From Lepiota brunneoincarnata (Eukaryota; Basidiomycota; Agaricomycetes; Agaricales; Agaricaceae): 64,000 nucleotides of DNA. The DNA is taken from NCBI GenBank assembly GCA_023014365.1, contig JAEBUN010000002.1, forward strand, positions 3,286,001 to 3,350,000. Direction: 5' to 3'. The position numbers and the translations under genes are program-made. The notes under the pieces are model-generated. The model made no database searches. It saw only the letters and a list, made by a program, of their open reading frames with translations, and was not told where the DNA came from. Each line of letters begins with the position of its first letter. Position 1 is the first letter of the stretch. Shown here piece by piece: positions 24,432 to 37,567 of this stretch.

Positions 24432-26486
24432 CTAGACTGCCTCGCGCTTCCGCGGCGCCGCCCTCAGGATATCATCCACACTGGAGTGGAGGCGAGGATC
24501 AGTGAAGTGTAACTCTTCGATGGCTCTCAGGGGGAGACATACCGGATGATCATTTCTGCAGCTTCACTGGCACTAACCACGACCTGCCGCTTTAGTTTGT
24601 AGCTCTCCGTGACCCCGAGTTTCTGCATCGACGCAATGGCACCCTCATCCATATCTAATGCAAAATATTAGAGGCACGCATAGGATAGTGTAAAAGGAGG
24701 ATACCAAGGCCAGCGTCGGATTGCCCTTCGTAATGCGCAGCTCTCAATCGTGCAACAAGGTCTGATGAGTCGAAACCAGCATTGTCAGCCAAGATAATAG
24801 GGATCTGTCTTAGAGCCCGACTAAACGCCTCCGTTGCGATGGCTCTCTTGCCCTTAACTCCGCGAGCGGCCTCTTCGAACTGCACAGCTCATCAGCATCT
24901 CGGAACACCCACCCCCCAGTACTGTCCGTGTCTCCTTTACGGTCTGTGATAGCACGCACAGAGCGTCATGAAGCGATCGTTCCGCCTCGTCCACCATCTG
25001 GTTGGTTGATCCGCGAAGGACAACGGTGCAAGCTTCTCCTGCTGCGACTCCGGAAAACTTGATGAGCTGAGGGAAGGGAAGGGTATCTTGAGCCAAATGT
25101 CTCAACAAATACTTGATTCTTCACCTTGTCTTCGCCAATCATTATCTCCTCGATCAATTCGCAGCGCCCTAGTTTGACGAGGTCAGGTCTCTCAAAAGTA
25201 CTCGCGATCTCGCCACCAGTGACGAGTGATAGCCTCTCTACGCCCTCGAAATCTGCGTGTTCAATGACAGTGATTCCTCTCTCGGTCAATAAGGATTCGG
25301 GATAATTGTAGATAAGTTGGCGATTGACGAATACGTTAATCCCGTGCGCAGCGATGGAATCGACTTTAGCTCTCATTTTTTCCTGAAACAGGTCAATCAG
25401 CGGATCTCTCGGCTTGGGTGGGAAAAGGCCTACTCGTTCTGCGCGCTCCAATTCGGCCAACTTCCCTGTACCGTCTACCTTGAATCGAGCACCGAATACC
25501 TTCACTTTATCTGTGTCCATTGCTTTATGACCGTGAGCACTAGCAGGAATCGGGCTATCTTCAGGACACTTACAGGTGTTGGCAATCAAAATTTTGCAGT
25601 TTTCCATTCGTTTCGGTGAGTTGACAGCAATCGTTTTGTCGAGGATAAATCCTAGGAAAGTCAGTTTTGCAGAAGATCGTCAGGGTGGAGTAGCCTACCT
25701 TCATCGAGGTACGAATCAGTTAGCTTGCCTCCAACTTTCTTGATGATCTGGATATGTTCCAAATCTGTCGAGCCCTAGTGCACGAAGTAGAATAAGTAGG
25801 CATTATACGTCAAGTGGGAGTAATCTGTACCTTTAACCGCAGCACAGCGTCTACAGCGAGGTTGGCAAAGTAGTTTTTATCCTGAGACAAGACTTTTGAT
25901 GATAGGGTTGTTCGTGCGATATTTAGTAAGTCCTTGGCGGAATCTCTGAAGGTCCGCTCTGTAGTAAATATTCAGGTCAAGTCTTCGAGCAATGATGGGA
26001 ACACGCACGAGTGGTCAACTGCGCTCTTCTCCAATGCTTTCAATGCGGCTGCACTCGCGATTCGGTATCCTTCCACAATGGTCTGAGGATGGATCTTTTG
26101 TGCGATCAGCTTTTCTGCTTCCCGCAGAAGTTCCGACGCCAAAACGGCCACTGATGTTGTCCCATCTCCTACTTCGTCGTCTTGCACCTTGGAGATATTT
26201 ACCAAGATCTTGGCAGCAGCGTTATCGAGTTGGATCGCTTTAAGGATTGTTGCTCCATCATTGGTCACATTGATCTCTCCTGACGAGGATGATTGCAGGA
26301 TCTTATTCATACCCTTAGGTCCCAGGGTGGACTTGACGAGGTCTCCTAGCGCAAGGGCTCCGACAAATGATGAGAGACGCGCATTCTCGGCCTTCTCCTC
26401 GGTCGCCTGCAAAACTTGGTTAGCGGTGGGTTTTCTCTGTGTGCATTATAAGAACGAACCTGCTCGTTGAAGATTTGCATGGACAT
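24432..26486 (-). CDS. CCT2: T-complex protein 1 subunit beta (chaperonin CCT2)
   Basis: Subunit of the cytosolic TRiC/CCT ring that folds actin, tubulin and WD40 proteins using ATP. Exon 1 (26486-26460) encodes MSMQIFNEQ, followed by an intron at 26407-26459. Exon 2 has [11 protein letters not shown] and the group II nucleotide motif NDGATILK, then [16 protein letters not shown]. Later exons show [125 protein letters not shown] and [22 protein letters not shown]. The last exon ends APRKREAV. A single extra C after MSCAV (near 24887) breaks the frame before [11 protein letters not shown]; an otherwise perfect match makes a sequencing error likely. Length and order fit the ~530-residue family. 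Confidence 0.95.
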
Positions 26487-26890
26487 GGCGGTGGTTCAGC
26501 TCGACCGACGCGTCTGCAGATTAATTCAGATATCTACGATTACTTATTTTATTATTTCCCACGGTCACGCCTATCCGCCGTCTTTTGGGATACATTTCTT
26601 TGTGAATATCCACACCATTCAAAATTCGTTAATACACGATGGAATTGAAATGGAAGGACGTACTGTACCTGTCTCGTGTTTTTTTTGAGACAAATACTTT
26701 TGTATTTTTCTGGGCCAACTGCGGGAATGTGGGAGTACTTCCGGGTATGGAAGCTCCATCAGACACGTCAATAGGCGCTCACCACCGACACTCACTTACA
26801 CAATCACCACCATCGCTCACTACCACCGCTCACCACCACCATCGTCACCCACAAGGCCCATTTCTGAGCCATACAAAAGGTAGCACGCCC
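26487..26890. promoter_or_regulatory. Shared promoter region of CCT2 and PMT1
   Basis: About 400 bases separate the divergent starts of the chaperonin subunit and the mannosyltransferase. It is AT-rich around 26520-26650. The longer PMT1 frame upstream of 26891 (from 26639) reads His/Ser/Pro-rich and is probably 5' untranslated sequence. No specific site is claimed. Confidence 0.45.
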
Positions 26891-29800
26891 ATGTCAAAGA
26901 ACGTCAGGGCACGGCGGCCAGCTTCACCTCCTCCAGGCGCCGTATATCCGCCTCCGGCCCCGAATTCACGATTCCCCCACCCCCGACAGGATTTCCTCGA
27001 TGCGGACGAGAAAAGAGCAGCGGCTTCAAAGGGTTTCGGTCCTGGGAGAACAAAGCATTATCCGTCAGGGGGATTGAACTTGACGTCAGGCGAGTGGAAG
27101 CTGTTGTTCCTGATTGTGCTGGTGGCATGTGGTGTCCGGCTATTCAGACTCTCAAAACCGAATAGTGTTGTGTGAGTGTAGAATTCTTCTAGCTGATGAT
27201 TGCATACTGACATTCAACAGCTTTGACGAAGTCCATTTCGGAGGATTTGCTTCTAAATACATCAAAACCCGATACTTCGTCGATGTCCATCCTCCTCTCG
27301 CTAAACTTCTCATTACCCTTGCCGGCTTTATTTTCGGTTATAATGGACACTTTGAATTCAAGGAGATCGGAAAGTGCGCATACCTGTTGACCACCTCCGT
27401 ATACTGAGGCTGACAGCGTTGCTAGAATATACGAACATGTACCATATGTTGCGATGCGGATGGTCCCCGCGACGCTGGGTGTCGCTACCGTTCCTCTCGC
27501 ATACCTAACCCTCCGCGCACTCGACTGCCGTGCACCAACCGCTCTTTTAGCCTCTCTTTTTATTACATTTGAAAACGGGCTTATCACTCAATCTCGTCAT
27601 ATCCTCCTCGACTCACCGCTACTCTTCTTTACCGCCCTCACCGTATTTACATGGGTGTGCTTCTGCAACGAGGACAAACACGAGCCATTTACTGTCGACT
27701 GGTGGGCATGGCTTACCCTCACTGGTCTTTCACTCGGCGCCGTCGTCAGTTGCAAGTGGGTCGGACTTTTCACCATTGCGACTGTTGGGCATCAGCACTG
27801 TCTGGCAGCTCTGGAACCTGCTGGGTGACCTTCGTGTCTCCCCACGCTTGTTTATGCGTCACTTCATCGCCCGAGCCATTTGTCTCATCGTCATCCCCAT
27901 CCTTTTCTACATGGCCATGTTCCAAATTCACTTCCTGGTTCTCGAGAACTCTGGAGATGGCGATGGATTCATGAGCTCAGAATTCCAACACACGTTGAAA
28001 GGGCGTGGAATGGCAGACACATTTGCCGATATTGCTCTTGGATCAGAGGTCGCTATTCGTCATGTGAATACTCAGGGTGGGTATCTGCACTCACACCCTC
28101 ATCCTTACCCTGGTGGAAGCAAACGTGAGTTTAACACTCTATTCGAGCAAATTTGTCTCAGCTGAATAAATGGGACAGAGCAACAGATTACACTCTACCC
28201 TCACCGCGACCACAATAATAATTGGCGAATTATGAATGCCACTATCGACTGGCTACCCTCAGTACGAATACCAGACCGAGCCCCTCGTACACATCACCCC
28301 ATTCATGCGCATCAAGCTTTTGCATATCGCCACTGAAAAACATCTTCACTCTCATGACGTTCGACCACCTATTTCCGAGGTCGAATTCCAAAATGAAGTT
28401 TCAGGTTATGGAATGCCCGGGTTCGCCGGTGATGCCAACGACGACTGGTTTGTGGAGATTGACCATGGTGACAAGCGCGATAGGGAATCAACCAAGCGTT
28501 TGAGGACCCTGAGAACGACCTTTAGGCTACGGCACGCTTTGACCGGCTGCTACCTCTTCTCCCACAAGGTCAAGTTGCCAGATTGGGGCTTTGAGCAACA
28601 GGAAGTTACCTGTAACAAGAACGCTGTTCGCGAAAATTCGTTGTGGTACATAGAGACTGCAACCCACCCCAACCGTAAGTCCGACGCGCATGTTTCCCTG
28701 AACCAGAGTAGACTCACGTGCCCCGATAAGTACCACCTGACGCTCCCAAAGTCAATTACAAGTTGCCTGGATTCCTCGGCAAATTCCTTGAGCTGCAGAG
28801 AGTCATGTGGACTACGAATGCTGGACTCACGGATCATCATGCCTTTGACTCGAGGCCTGATTCATGGCCTCGCCTCCGACGCGGTATCGTGAGTAATCTT
28901 GCAATGTTACCAACGTCACCACGGAAAGGAGTACTGACACCTTTTCCAATACAGAATTTCTGGGTCAAAGACCACAAACAGATTTATCTTATCGGCAACC
29001 CGATGGTCTGGTGGTCAAGTACATTGGCCATCTTATGTTATGCCCTCGCACGCGGTCCTCTTAATTCTTCGCCAGAAACGAGGGTATAGGGATTTCGATA
29101 ACAGTAAGCTTGCACTTCATTTAGCACATATTTGTGCCTCCTGACCCATTCCTGTAGCTAAAGTTGTGAAATACGATACCCTCTGCGGATTCCTGTTCAT
29201 CGGATGGGGTTTGCACTACTTCCCCTTTTTCTTGATGGCCCGTCAGCTTTTCTTGCACCACTACTTCCCAGCATTATACTTCGCCATACTGTTATATTGT
29301 GGGATCTTCGACCTTGTCACTTCGACTTTACGTCCACGTGTCAGACTGCAGATCGCCGCTGTTTTGATTATCCTTGCGATATGGAACTTCCAGCGTTTCA
29401 CCCCTCTTACCTACGGCAACCCCTGGACTAGGGCAAAGTGTGAGAAGGCGAAGTGGTTGAAAACTTGGGACTTTTCCTGGTGCGTTACGGGCCCATTCCA
29501 ACCCTTCACCATAGCTGATTGCGTATAACTCCTCTCACAGTACCGACTTCCACAATGACGTACGTGATGCTCGCTACCTTTTCAACAACCGCTCCTCACA
29601 CGTTTTCGTAAATAGTATTCACAATACAACTCGGTCGCTGCTAGCGCAACACCCGAAAAAGCCGCTGCTGTCACTGTTGGTGGCGAGCCAGGTGGCCGAG
29701 GAGCAATCGTTGTTGACCCACAAGTTGCGGAGGCACCAGTGGATGAGGCGCAACATACTACCATTGATCCGGCGAAACCAGAACCAGGCCGCAATATCTT

Positions 29801-30119
29801 TGCAGCGGAGGAAGTGAAAGAGGTCCAGAGTGACCAAAAAGTTCATGTGGAACAGGGTGAAGAAAGGAAGATCAGTTTGGTCAATGTTTCAACCACCGCT
29901 GCAGGGGCCAAATCGGATGAAGCGAGCAATGCCAAAGACACGTCAACCTCCGCCACAGAAACAGCTGAGAAGACTACCGACCCTTCGACAACCTCGAGCG
30001 CAGACAAGGCGGCTAATGACGGCAGGGTCCATAACGCTCCGATTGGGCCCCTGGATGAGGTTGGTGAAGCGGCAGAGAAGGCTGGCGAGGAACTATATGG
30101 GGATGGTGCACAAAAGTAA
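26891..30119 (+). CDS. PMT1: Dolichyl-phosphate-mannose protein mannosyltransferase, PMT1 family
   Basis: ER membrane enzyme transferring mannose from dolichol-phosphate to Ser/Thr of secretory proteins, needed for cell-wall glycoproteins. The start MSKNVRARRPAS precedes a hydrophilic N-terminus and the first helix (LLFLIVLVACGVRLF). Then FDEVHFGGFASKYIK with the catalytic Asp-Glu, DVHPPLAKLL, YVAMRMVPATLG and FENGLITQSRHILLDSPLLFFTA. The three MIR-type motifs are GGYLHSHPHPYPGGS, HLHSHDVRPP and FRLRHALTGCYLFSHKVKLP. Late helices include MARQLFLHHYFPALYFAILL. A hydrophilic Ala/Glu/Thr-rich C-terminal tail of ~150 residues follows. The PMT1 rather than PMT2 or PMT4 class is favoured by DEVHFGGFAS, LFSHKVKLP and QQEVTC. 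About ten exons (first intron 27172-27220, second 27374-27425). One-base insertions near 27791, 28240 and 29050 break the frame in conserved sequence. Confidence 0.92.
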
Positions 30120-31030
30120 TGTCCGTAATCTCTCCCTCGATTTTTTTGATTGGTACACCAGATATGGGTAATCAATAGTTAATATATTCTTTCCCCCTTT
30201 CTTCGCACTGGCCTTGGATACCACCATTTTGTGTGGTTCAAGACGCTAAGATGGCATAAGAATAGATAATTTTTCCAAGAGACCTGATTGACAGGTACTG
30301 CCTTGAAGTGTCGAACTTGGGCCCGTCAGGACTATCATTAGTGACAACGCTTCTGACACAATCTCCCACTTCGACCCACCACACCCCCCAGTGTCGACGT
30401 TACATCGTTACTAGGCTTGGAAAATGGAAAGCTGCAAGTGTCTCACACATTGACTGTCCCTCCAATTCAGCCATCTCCTTCTCGACGGTATGAGAATTGC
30501 CACATACATATTAATTGATGGTCGTCAGAAAATAGTAGGGACTGTGGCCCGGCGCTGAGGGTGATGTGACCATATGGACGCCGCAACGGGATGCCGTGGG
30601 TACTCCTGAAACGATACCTACCATTCTAACTCCATCCCGAATCCCACAACTTCGATTTCCAAAACTCAACCCCGCAAACCCACAGCCTGACCCTTCTCCC
30701 TGCCAGACTCGGCGAGCCTAATTTATTCGTCCAGATTGTTTCATTGACATTGATTGTGATGCATCAACATGTCACCTTAACCCCTGGTGCGTGCACCGTG
30801 GCCAAGGAAGATCAGGTTGCCGGAGACGCGTGATAGAAGGGGATTGTGGTACTTATACTTACCGCTCCGACTTCTCTGACTTGTCAACTTCACCCTTACC
30901 CCCTCTCTCCTTTCCTCCCTCCGTCCCATGGCTCTCCCCTGGTCACCTACTCCTCGACCCGACGGGCTATAGTTCAGAAAACGATCTTTGCGGGAGTTGA
31001 TTATTGCGATCTGGGCGACTCGTGGTCCTG
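30120..31030. other. Intergenic, no gene recognised
   Basis: Between PMT1 and the first plus-strand DUF6533 gene. From 30890 to 30960 it is pyrimidine-rich (CCCTCTCTCCTTTCCTCCCTCC), as often found just upstream of fungal starts. Confidence 0.45.
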
Positions 31031-32542
31031 ATGGAGAACGGGGCTATTCCACATGCCGTTTGGGTTTCCCAGTTCAGTAATGTAAGTCGTAAAATGTGTC
31101 TCGGTGTTGCGTTACCACGCTGACCATTGGGCGCCCGTCCGACAATGCAATTTGAAAGTGTTTCAACGGTGTGTACGATATTTTTTCTGCGTCTAGAATT
31201 ATTACCACAAGTACTGACGTGCTCTTTATTTTCTCGGAACCGATAGTGGCCAGCTTGACAATTTTGGTGTGTCCCGAGTCGCTAGATATAGCGAGAAAAC
31301 AAACTCAGGCCTCGGGTCTATGCAGATCTATGATTACCTTTTGACCCTCGAGCTGGAGATCGATCTCATATGGAAGGCGCAATGGAACCTCGTAAAGGTT
31401 TTGTTCCTCTTGACGAGGTACCTTCCATTCATCGACGCAGGAGTCGTCATGTACCGTGAGTTCGGGCCGTTATTCGTCTCAGATTTGGCACACAACGAAT
31501 GACGACGACGATAGACCAATTTCAATTGGGACTTACGGCACTACAATGTGCGATTGCGTATCAATATAGTGCTTGTATGTCGAAACTTGCACCTTGACTG
31601 ATTTACCTCCTTGGCTCATGTCACAAATGTTCCGGAACCAGGGATGTTCGTGATTGGAATGAGCATTGCGGAACGTGGGTCCAATTTACTTCACTCCCCC
31701 CCACTTGAACCCGAGTCCGACGCCGCCCATCTATAGTTTTGCTCACACTGCGAACATGGGCCGTTTGGGAGAAGGATAGACGCCTCACGATTGGACTCCC
31801 AATTTTCTTCATCAGCTTTTGGTTCACAGAATACCTCTTTCTCGGGTTATTCCTTAGATCACTCCGCCGTACGTGGCTTCCCATCGGTGATACTTATTGA
31901 GTAATCATCACGGTGCGACAGATCTGGGGTCTCCACTACCACCCTGGTTAAACTGCGCTACACTCAACATGAATCAATTGTTGTCAGTTTGTTGGATCTT
32001 GTTGATGGTTTATGATGCTGGTGAGTTCCCCCTCTCCGGGACACAAGCAGCGGAACAGCGCTGATAGACAGGATGCACCCACCAGGGATTCTTGCTCTGA
32101 TAGTGATTCAAGCCGTGCGAACCTTTAGGCTGTGGGGCAATGTCCCACTGACCCGCGTTATTTATCATGATGGTGAGTATATCAGTCACTTCGCGCACAG
32201 CCTTCAGCTTTCTGACGATCTTCTAGGAATTATTTATTTTGTCTATTTATTTGGTAGAAGGCATCACCTCGTAACTAAGCACCTGGACTCATCAGAATAC
32301 AGGTCTTTCCCTCTTCAATGTCATCATCATTCTAAAATTACCTGTAAGTATGCCACTCTGTCGACTTCGTTGCAAAGCTGACAACCTTGTAGCGAGAATA
32401 TGTCAACTTGCTTTCGCTATTGGAGAGGATTATCCATTCTCTCTTCACCTGTCGTATCATCCTACATATTCGCCAGAAAAGTGTCAGGACTAAACGGCGT
32501 TATACCGAAGAGATAGAATTGATGAGCTTAACAGCTGTGTAA
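31031..32542 (+). CDS. DUF6533-family membrane protein, plus-strand copy 1
   Basis: A complete family member by exon order. The start MENGAIPHAVWVSQF is a candidate first exon. The DUF6533 exon reads IYDYLLTLELEIDLIW, then WNLVKVLFLLTRYLPFIDAGVVMY. Next come HQFQLGLTALQCAIAYQYSA, WMFVIGMSIAER, and VLLTLRTWAVWEKDRRLTIG with helices to FLRSLR. LLSVCWILLMVYDA, LALIVIQAVRTF and GNVPLTRVIYHDG follow, then GIIYFVYLF and LSLFNVIIILKLP. The last exon is EYVNLLSLLERIIHS, then LFTCRIILHIRQK, ending at TAA. Introns are 50-120 nt with family-typical phases, and no frameshift was noticed. Membrane protein; molecular role unknown. Confidence 0.75.
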
Positions 32543-33047
32543 AGATTATTAGTGTACTATTGATGCTTGTACCTGCGTAGTAGCCCTTCGGTCTCAATTA
32601 GATTCAAGAATGAGCTAGGGTGTGAAAGCAGCGGTGCCGCTGGTTGGTTCCGATCAATTTATTTGGCAGATGGAAGAGTTCTTCGCTCGAGGCTTAGGAG
32701 CTCTCCGGGACGAGTCTATGGGAAGTCAACCTCGTCAGAGCAGAGCACGATACGCGGAAAGCAGTATTTATCGTCAATATTTCAAATGTCCACATTACTC
32801 ACAGCCAAAATACCCTTGGAGTGTATTCACCAATACTTAATCCTGAGCTAGGAGCTAGGAGCTGGATGATCTCATCACGATGATCAGTGTTCAATGTCAA
32901 AACCCGAGCATCATGTATCAATGGTTTATTGGCCTAAGCGGCATTAGTACAGCTGGACATGTATAAATCGTTCTGCCTTACCTCCTTGCCTCACCTCTCT
33001 TGCCCCCCTCCCAAGCACTTAACCACAATCCTTTGTCCCCTCCTGAT
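32543..33047. other. Intergenic between DUF6533 genes
   Basis: No gene seen. Pyrimidine-rich sequence (CCTCACCTCTCTTGCCCCCCTCCC) precedes the next ATG by ~30-60 bases. Confidence 0.45.
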
Positions 33048-34606
33048 ATGGATCCACCGACTATCTTACAAGAACTTAGTCTAGTTGCCTCTCAAGTGAG
33101 GCTCGTCAATGTAAGTCCAGTCACTCCAAGTTCTTCGGGGTAATGTCCTCACTCAACATGTGTTCCCGAAGGGTGTCTACAGTCAGTCATCACTCTAACT
33201 GTATTATTAATCACAAGCTGAACCGGCTTCGACACATCCGCCTAGTCGCAAGCACGGCCTTGTTTGTAAGCCGAACGCACTGTGTCTGCAAGGCTTCATC
33301 TTTGACTTTTTTACCCTCCAAAGATATATGACTACCTCATAACACTCGACATGGAAATTAACCTCACCTGGGGACTGCGCTGGACGCCGACCAAGATCTT
33401 GTTCCTGTTGAGCAGGTACACTCCATTTATCGATGTCGGAATTGTCTTGTGCCGTGAGTCCATACAGCTTATCGGCTGCTCAGTATTTTTGGACTTCCAA
33501 CTGGGCTCGTTAGACCAATTCGGAAGGGGGCTGGCGGTACAGCTATGTCAAAGGACGTTCGAGCTGGGTGGTTGTAAGTGTCGAGGTGCAATTAAAAATT
33601 AACTATGCTGAAACATCGTAAGGGTTTTTCATCTTTGGGAGCTGCACTGCCGAGGGTGAGTACTCGAGCCCATGTGTTCCCCCTCCGTACAGGGTTGGGT
33701 AAAGCTCTAAATTTTAGCCGTATTGACCTTACGAACTTGGGTTATATGGGGAGGGGGTCCCCGAGCCGCTATGGTCCTCGTCACATCTTTCGTATTAATT
33801 TGGGGAAGTGTGTGCGTGGTTGTCTGGTTTGTTTTCCAACACATGGAACGTGCGTCCATTCTTTACTTTCCGAGATATATAATCGTGGCCGACTAATTAA
33901 AAACAGATATCAGTACCCCCATGCTCGGGTGCTTGGCCAACAGCAAGACAAGACTGTTGTCGATCGTCTGGATTCTGGAAGGAGCCTATGACCTTGGTAT
34001 GCTTTCCTACCTTAAGTTGGCGAATATTCTTCTGAAATGAATCGAACTAAGGGCTTCTCATGGCAATTGCTATTAGAGGTCTTACAAGTTAGTGATATCT
34101 GCTCCAAAGGGAAGGACAGGCCCATTTTAATTGCTTTAGTGCGCAGTCGTCCTCTTCACAGGAGCATCTCCGCTTGCAAGGGTGGTATACATGGATAGTG
34201 AGTGCCTTGAGATAACCAGAGAGGAATAGTACTGAAAAAAAGCGTTCTCAAGGCATCTTGTACTATGGATATCTCACTGGTGAGGAGAAGATCTACTTCT
34301 CAATCCACTTCATCGATTGAACTCGAGTTGGACTCTAAGGACTTTCAATCATCAACATAGTCATTGTACTTCGGTTATCGGTGGGTGTAAGAGATTGTCT
34401 CCATGGCGAGTGCTCATTACGCCGTAGGAAAGCTACCAGATTCTGCTCATCATGTGGGTCATATCCTTGATGGTATTCCAATAATGAGGTGACAGGTTAC
34501 TAGGCTGCAGAGAGTAATCCGTTCATCCCTGACATCACGGGTCGTATTCAACATTCGTTCACAAAATCCAACAGAGTCAGATACAGAACCATCACTCCAG
34601 AAATGA
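33048..34606 (+). CDS. DUF6533-family membrane protein, plus-strand copy 2
   Basis: Tandem paralogue of the previous gene. Exon 1 begins MDPPTILQELSLVASQVRLVN. An exon with LRHIRLVASTALF leads into the DUF6533 signature IYDYLITLDMEINLTW, then TPTKILFLLSRYTPFIDVGIVLC. Then HQFGRGLAVQLC, GFFIFGSCTAE, AVLTLRTWVIW with a long hydrophobic region, LLSIVWILEGAYDL, SPLARVVYMD, ILYYGYLT and NIVIVLRLSV. The last exon is TRLQRVIRSSLTSRVVFNIRSQ, ending at TGA. The EKDRR.L motif after the TLRTW helix is replaced by GGGPRAAM, so this copy has diverged in the cytosolic loop. Function unknown. Confidence 0.72.
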
Positions 34607-35375
34607 AGCACAGTGGGGGACCCCGTTGTTGTATCACCGCCATCTCTTCGTCTAGATTGGTACCCATTATATTGGGATCGTCACTCCTTGTTCGGACATT
34701 TATGGACTTGCTCCTTCTGTCTCAGACTTTACCCACCACAAACCGTCGCTACCGTATTTTTCTGACGAATAGTAAATATCAGGGGCCACCTCAAGTTATT
34801 ATATGGTGGTTGCAGGATGTGTCGATTCAGATATTGCGGGAATGGAGTGGCTGCATATGCCCAGACAGGTGCGTACAGTGCTCGATCAAGGTGGCAGCAT
34901 GAAAGTGTGAGAGACGAATGCTACATCAAACCAGGAACCCTCTGTGAGGCGAAATTGAAGAGCAATCGCTATTCAAGGGACATTGAATATGTCCCAAGTG
35001 GTAACTATCGGAGTGATATAAACGCTTTCAGAAGGGCAACCCGGATACATACCCCCGATCATACCTTGGGAAGCTAAGCAATTGGCACAACCGGTGTATT
35101 GGTCAAGGGAAACACAAAGATACGCCCTCCCAATACCCATGGGTCGTTCTCATGCTTTGGGGGGAAAAAGGGAAATAGCAATGCCAGTGTTCTCTATGCA
35201 ATCGTGAGGACAGTGCCCCGCGGCTAGATAAGTTTGCTAAGCAACGAGGGAGGGTCGTGGTCGACTAGAGACCGTCAAATAAACAAGTGATCCTGTATGC
35301 AAAACAATTGTTTCACATCATTATCACATGCCGTACCCTATTACATAGTTGGACGTAGATAAAGGAATTATACAG
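34607..35375. other. Intergenic, no gene recognised
   Basis: Separates the DUF6533 pair from the convergent membrane gene. Short frames only; no element ends seen. Confidence 0.45.
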
Positions 35376-37092
35376 CTAGCATTTCTCGTTAAGTAAAATG
35401 CTGGCTATGTTATCTAGATCGAAACTCTTCAAGTCGCCTGGGGTAATAATATAACAAAGAAAAAGCGAGGCAAGGATAATGGCACAAACAACGGTCAGCA
35501 AAACCGCCAAGAAGGGGATACTCGTAATGAAAACCAAGCCCCGATCATCCTGTCGCAATGCATCCGCAGTAAACATATTGAAATCAGGTATTCCAAGCGT
35601 ACCAGCACCAGGTTGACTGCCATTGTATCCACTAAGGAACGCTTTCATCGACGATCCAATAAACTGGTTCATATTCTTGTTGATGTTTTCGAGTGGCAAC
35701 GGTTTTAAGGTGTCCCCGCTACATGGATCATCCTCATTGCAGAGGAAGAGGAGGCGTGAAAGTGAATTCATTGTGGGGTACGAGGTTAGGAAAGGGGCGT
35801 CGTTGTGGATGAAGGAGAATGCGGGCACTATCTGGAATACGGTTGTCGATGAAAGGAGGAAATTGCCCACCCAGGGAGAATCCACACCAAGATGAGTAGC
35901 GCTCAATGTGCCACCTTCGAGAGTCACGGTCGCGGGGAAAATTTGAGGGCGTGCGTCACAGACGAGCAGCGTAGCAGACGTCGCGTTCTGGAATGGTTGG
36001 TCAAAGTGAAGAACAGGGAGATCACTAAGATCTAGGGATTGTGGTGTGCCGGCTGCCGAATCGAATTCACGGAAGAGGAATGTCATATATGGCTCGGTAC
36101 TGGCTTCAATCAACTCTGGTATAAACACTGCGATGAATGAGTCACAATCAAATCCTGCTTGAAGAAAAGTGAAGGTCACCTGTGGCACTAAAGCCGTTGT
36201 CACTCAGAACGAACAGCTCTTCTCCGTTCGCCATATAAGACCAAGTAGTTGAGTTCTCGTCAGTGGAACTGAGCTCCGGGGGATACCATTCGCATTGGAA
36301 GTCATAAGACATGACATCGCTGTTATATCTGAATTGATGCTCCTCCGGGGCTGATTCCAAGCCCGGTTCAGGCCAGGGGATCAGGGTATTGTTGGAGCAG
36401 TTGTAGCCATAAGGTGACTTCTCCAGGAGCTCCTGCAACACTATATTTACAGCTCTGTTCATGCCCAGAGTAAGGTCTCCTGGCAGGGACTGTCCGGGCC
36501 CCCCCGGAACGTCGGAACCGAGTGTGATGTTCGCGACTTGAAGCCTCGTGGGAATGTCGACAGGTGTAATGCTAATCGAGATAGTGCTAGGTCCCAGGAA
36601 ATTGACCAAAGAGCCGAGGAGAAAGATCAGCAATGAAAGCTTATACTGCCTACTTGCTGTCCCGGAGAGCTGGTGTCGCAGCTTTGTAGGAAGACCCGAA
36701 GTCATCTTGGACACTCTATCCGTCACCCCTATCTCCAATATGCCAGTTCGTTGAAACTGAAACAACCACTCTGCGCTGAAGACGTATAGCACGATGTCTT
36801 TAAGGGAGACAATAGCAAGGGTATGCCAGACCATCGCGATGAAGGTCCAGAATCCCTTGGCTTCTTTATTCCCCGTGAGAGGGGATGGTAGAATAATGGG
36901 GATTGTTAATCCTGGATCCAAGGCATAGAATGCAAGAATGATGAACCCCGCTTCGAGAGCAACGAAAGCTAGTAGGCGAGCGGAGATGCCACGCCAGGTG
37001 TAGACTTCGGAAGGCCCATTGGTGATGGAAGGAAATGGTCTGCGGGGGACTGGGGCATAGTAAACATCTGGTGTATCTGGGTACATGTTCAA
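35376..37092 (-). CDS. Large membrane protein with extracellular domain
   Basis: About 570 residues. The N-terminus is cytosolic and Pro-rich (MNMYPDTPDVYYAPVPRRPFP). A first helix reads LLAFVALEAGFIILAFYAL, and a second lies near FIAMVWHTLAIVSL. After a charged linker comes a third helix (LSLLIFLLGSLVNFLG). A long extracellular-like domain follows with sequons and cysteines (NITLGS, NCSNNT, NSTTW; LFLCNEDDPC). A final helix (FLAVLLTVVCAIILASLFLCYII) precedes a short tail ending LLNEKC. Between NGFSAT and VTFTFLQAGFDC the frame shifts by one base near 36180; a 25-base intron is the alternative but is unusually short. No catalytic motif seen. Resembles uncharacterised Rhizoctonia-type membrane proteins. 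Confidence 0.65.
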
Positions 37093-37567
37093 ATTTCAAG
37101 AGGCAGGCTAAAGCATCCTTATTATATCTTATTATATACGAATAACTTGGTGCGTGGCAGTGATACGGCGGTGATCACCATGAGAACGGGATGAACTGTC
37201 CTGTCAATACTGCTAAAGTAATAGAAGTAAGAGGGGTGCCACAACGAACAACTCGGGGGAATAAATGATTCGTAACTGCTAGTAGTACTTTCTTGGAGTA
37301 CTAGACTTCCTGGGTGTGTTACTTTTGTTCAACCCTTCAACCTGAGTACCAAGCTATGTTAGCTTCTCATAGGAAGGTGCGTTGAGCGACGAATGTCCTA
37401 AATATGCTATCTTCCGCATGTACCGAACATCAGTCAATCACCAATCTTTCAGATGGTGAGAACCCGAATTCTTCTAATAAGCAGGCGTGGGGCGTTTGTC
37501 CCCTCTGCAGTTTGTCTACAGTATCCTTGCTTGGGTCACTCCAAAATGGTGTGTTTTAGCCATTTTA
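37093..37567. other. Intergenic, no gene recognised
   Basis: Upstream of the membrane gene. AT-rich around 37120 (TTATTATATCTTATTATATACG), possibly its core promoter. Confidence 0.4.

Noticed and set aside
26639..26890. Longer N-terminus for PMT1 from an upstream ATG
   Set aside because: The extra residues are His/Ser/Pro-rich without family match; the ATG at 26891 fits better.
36156..36182. 25-base intron in the large membrane gene
   Set aside because: Much shorter than the other introns here (about 45-65 nt); a one-base insertion explains the frame change equally well.
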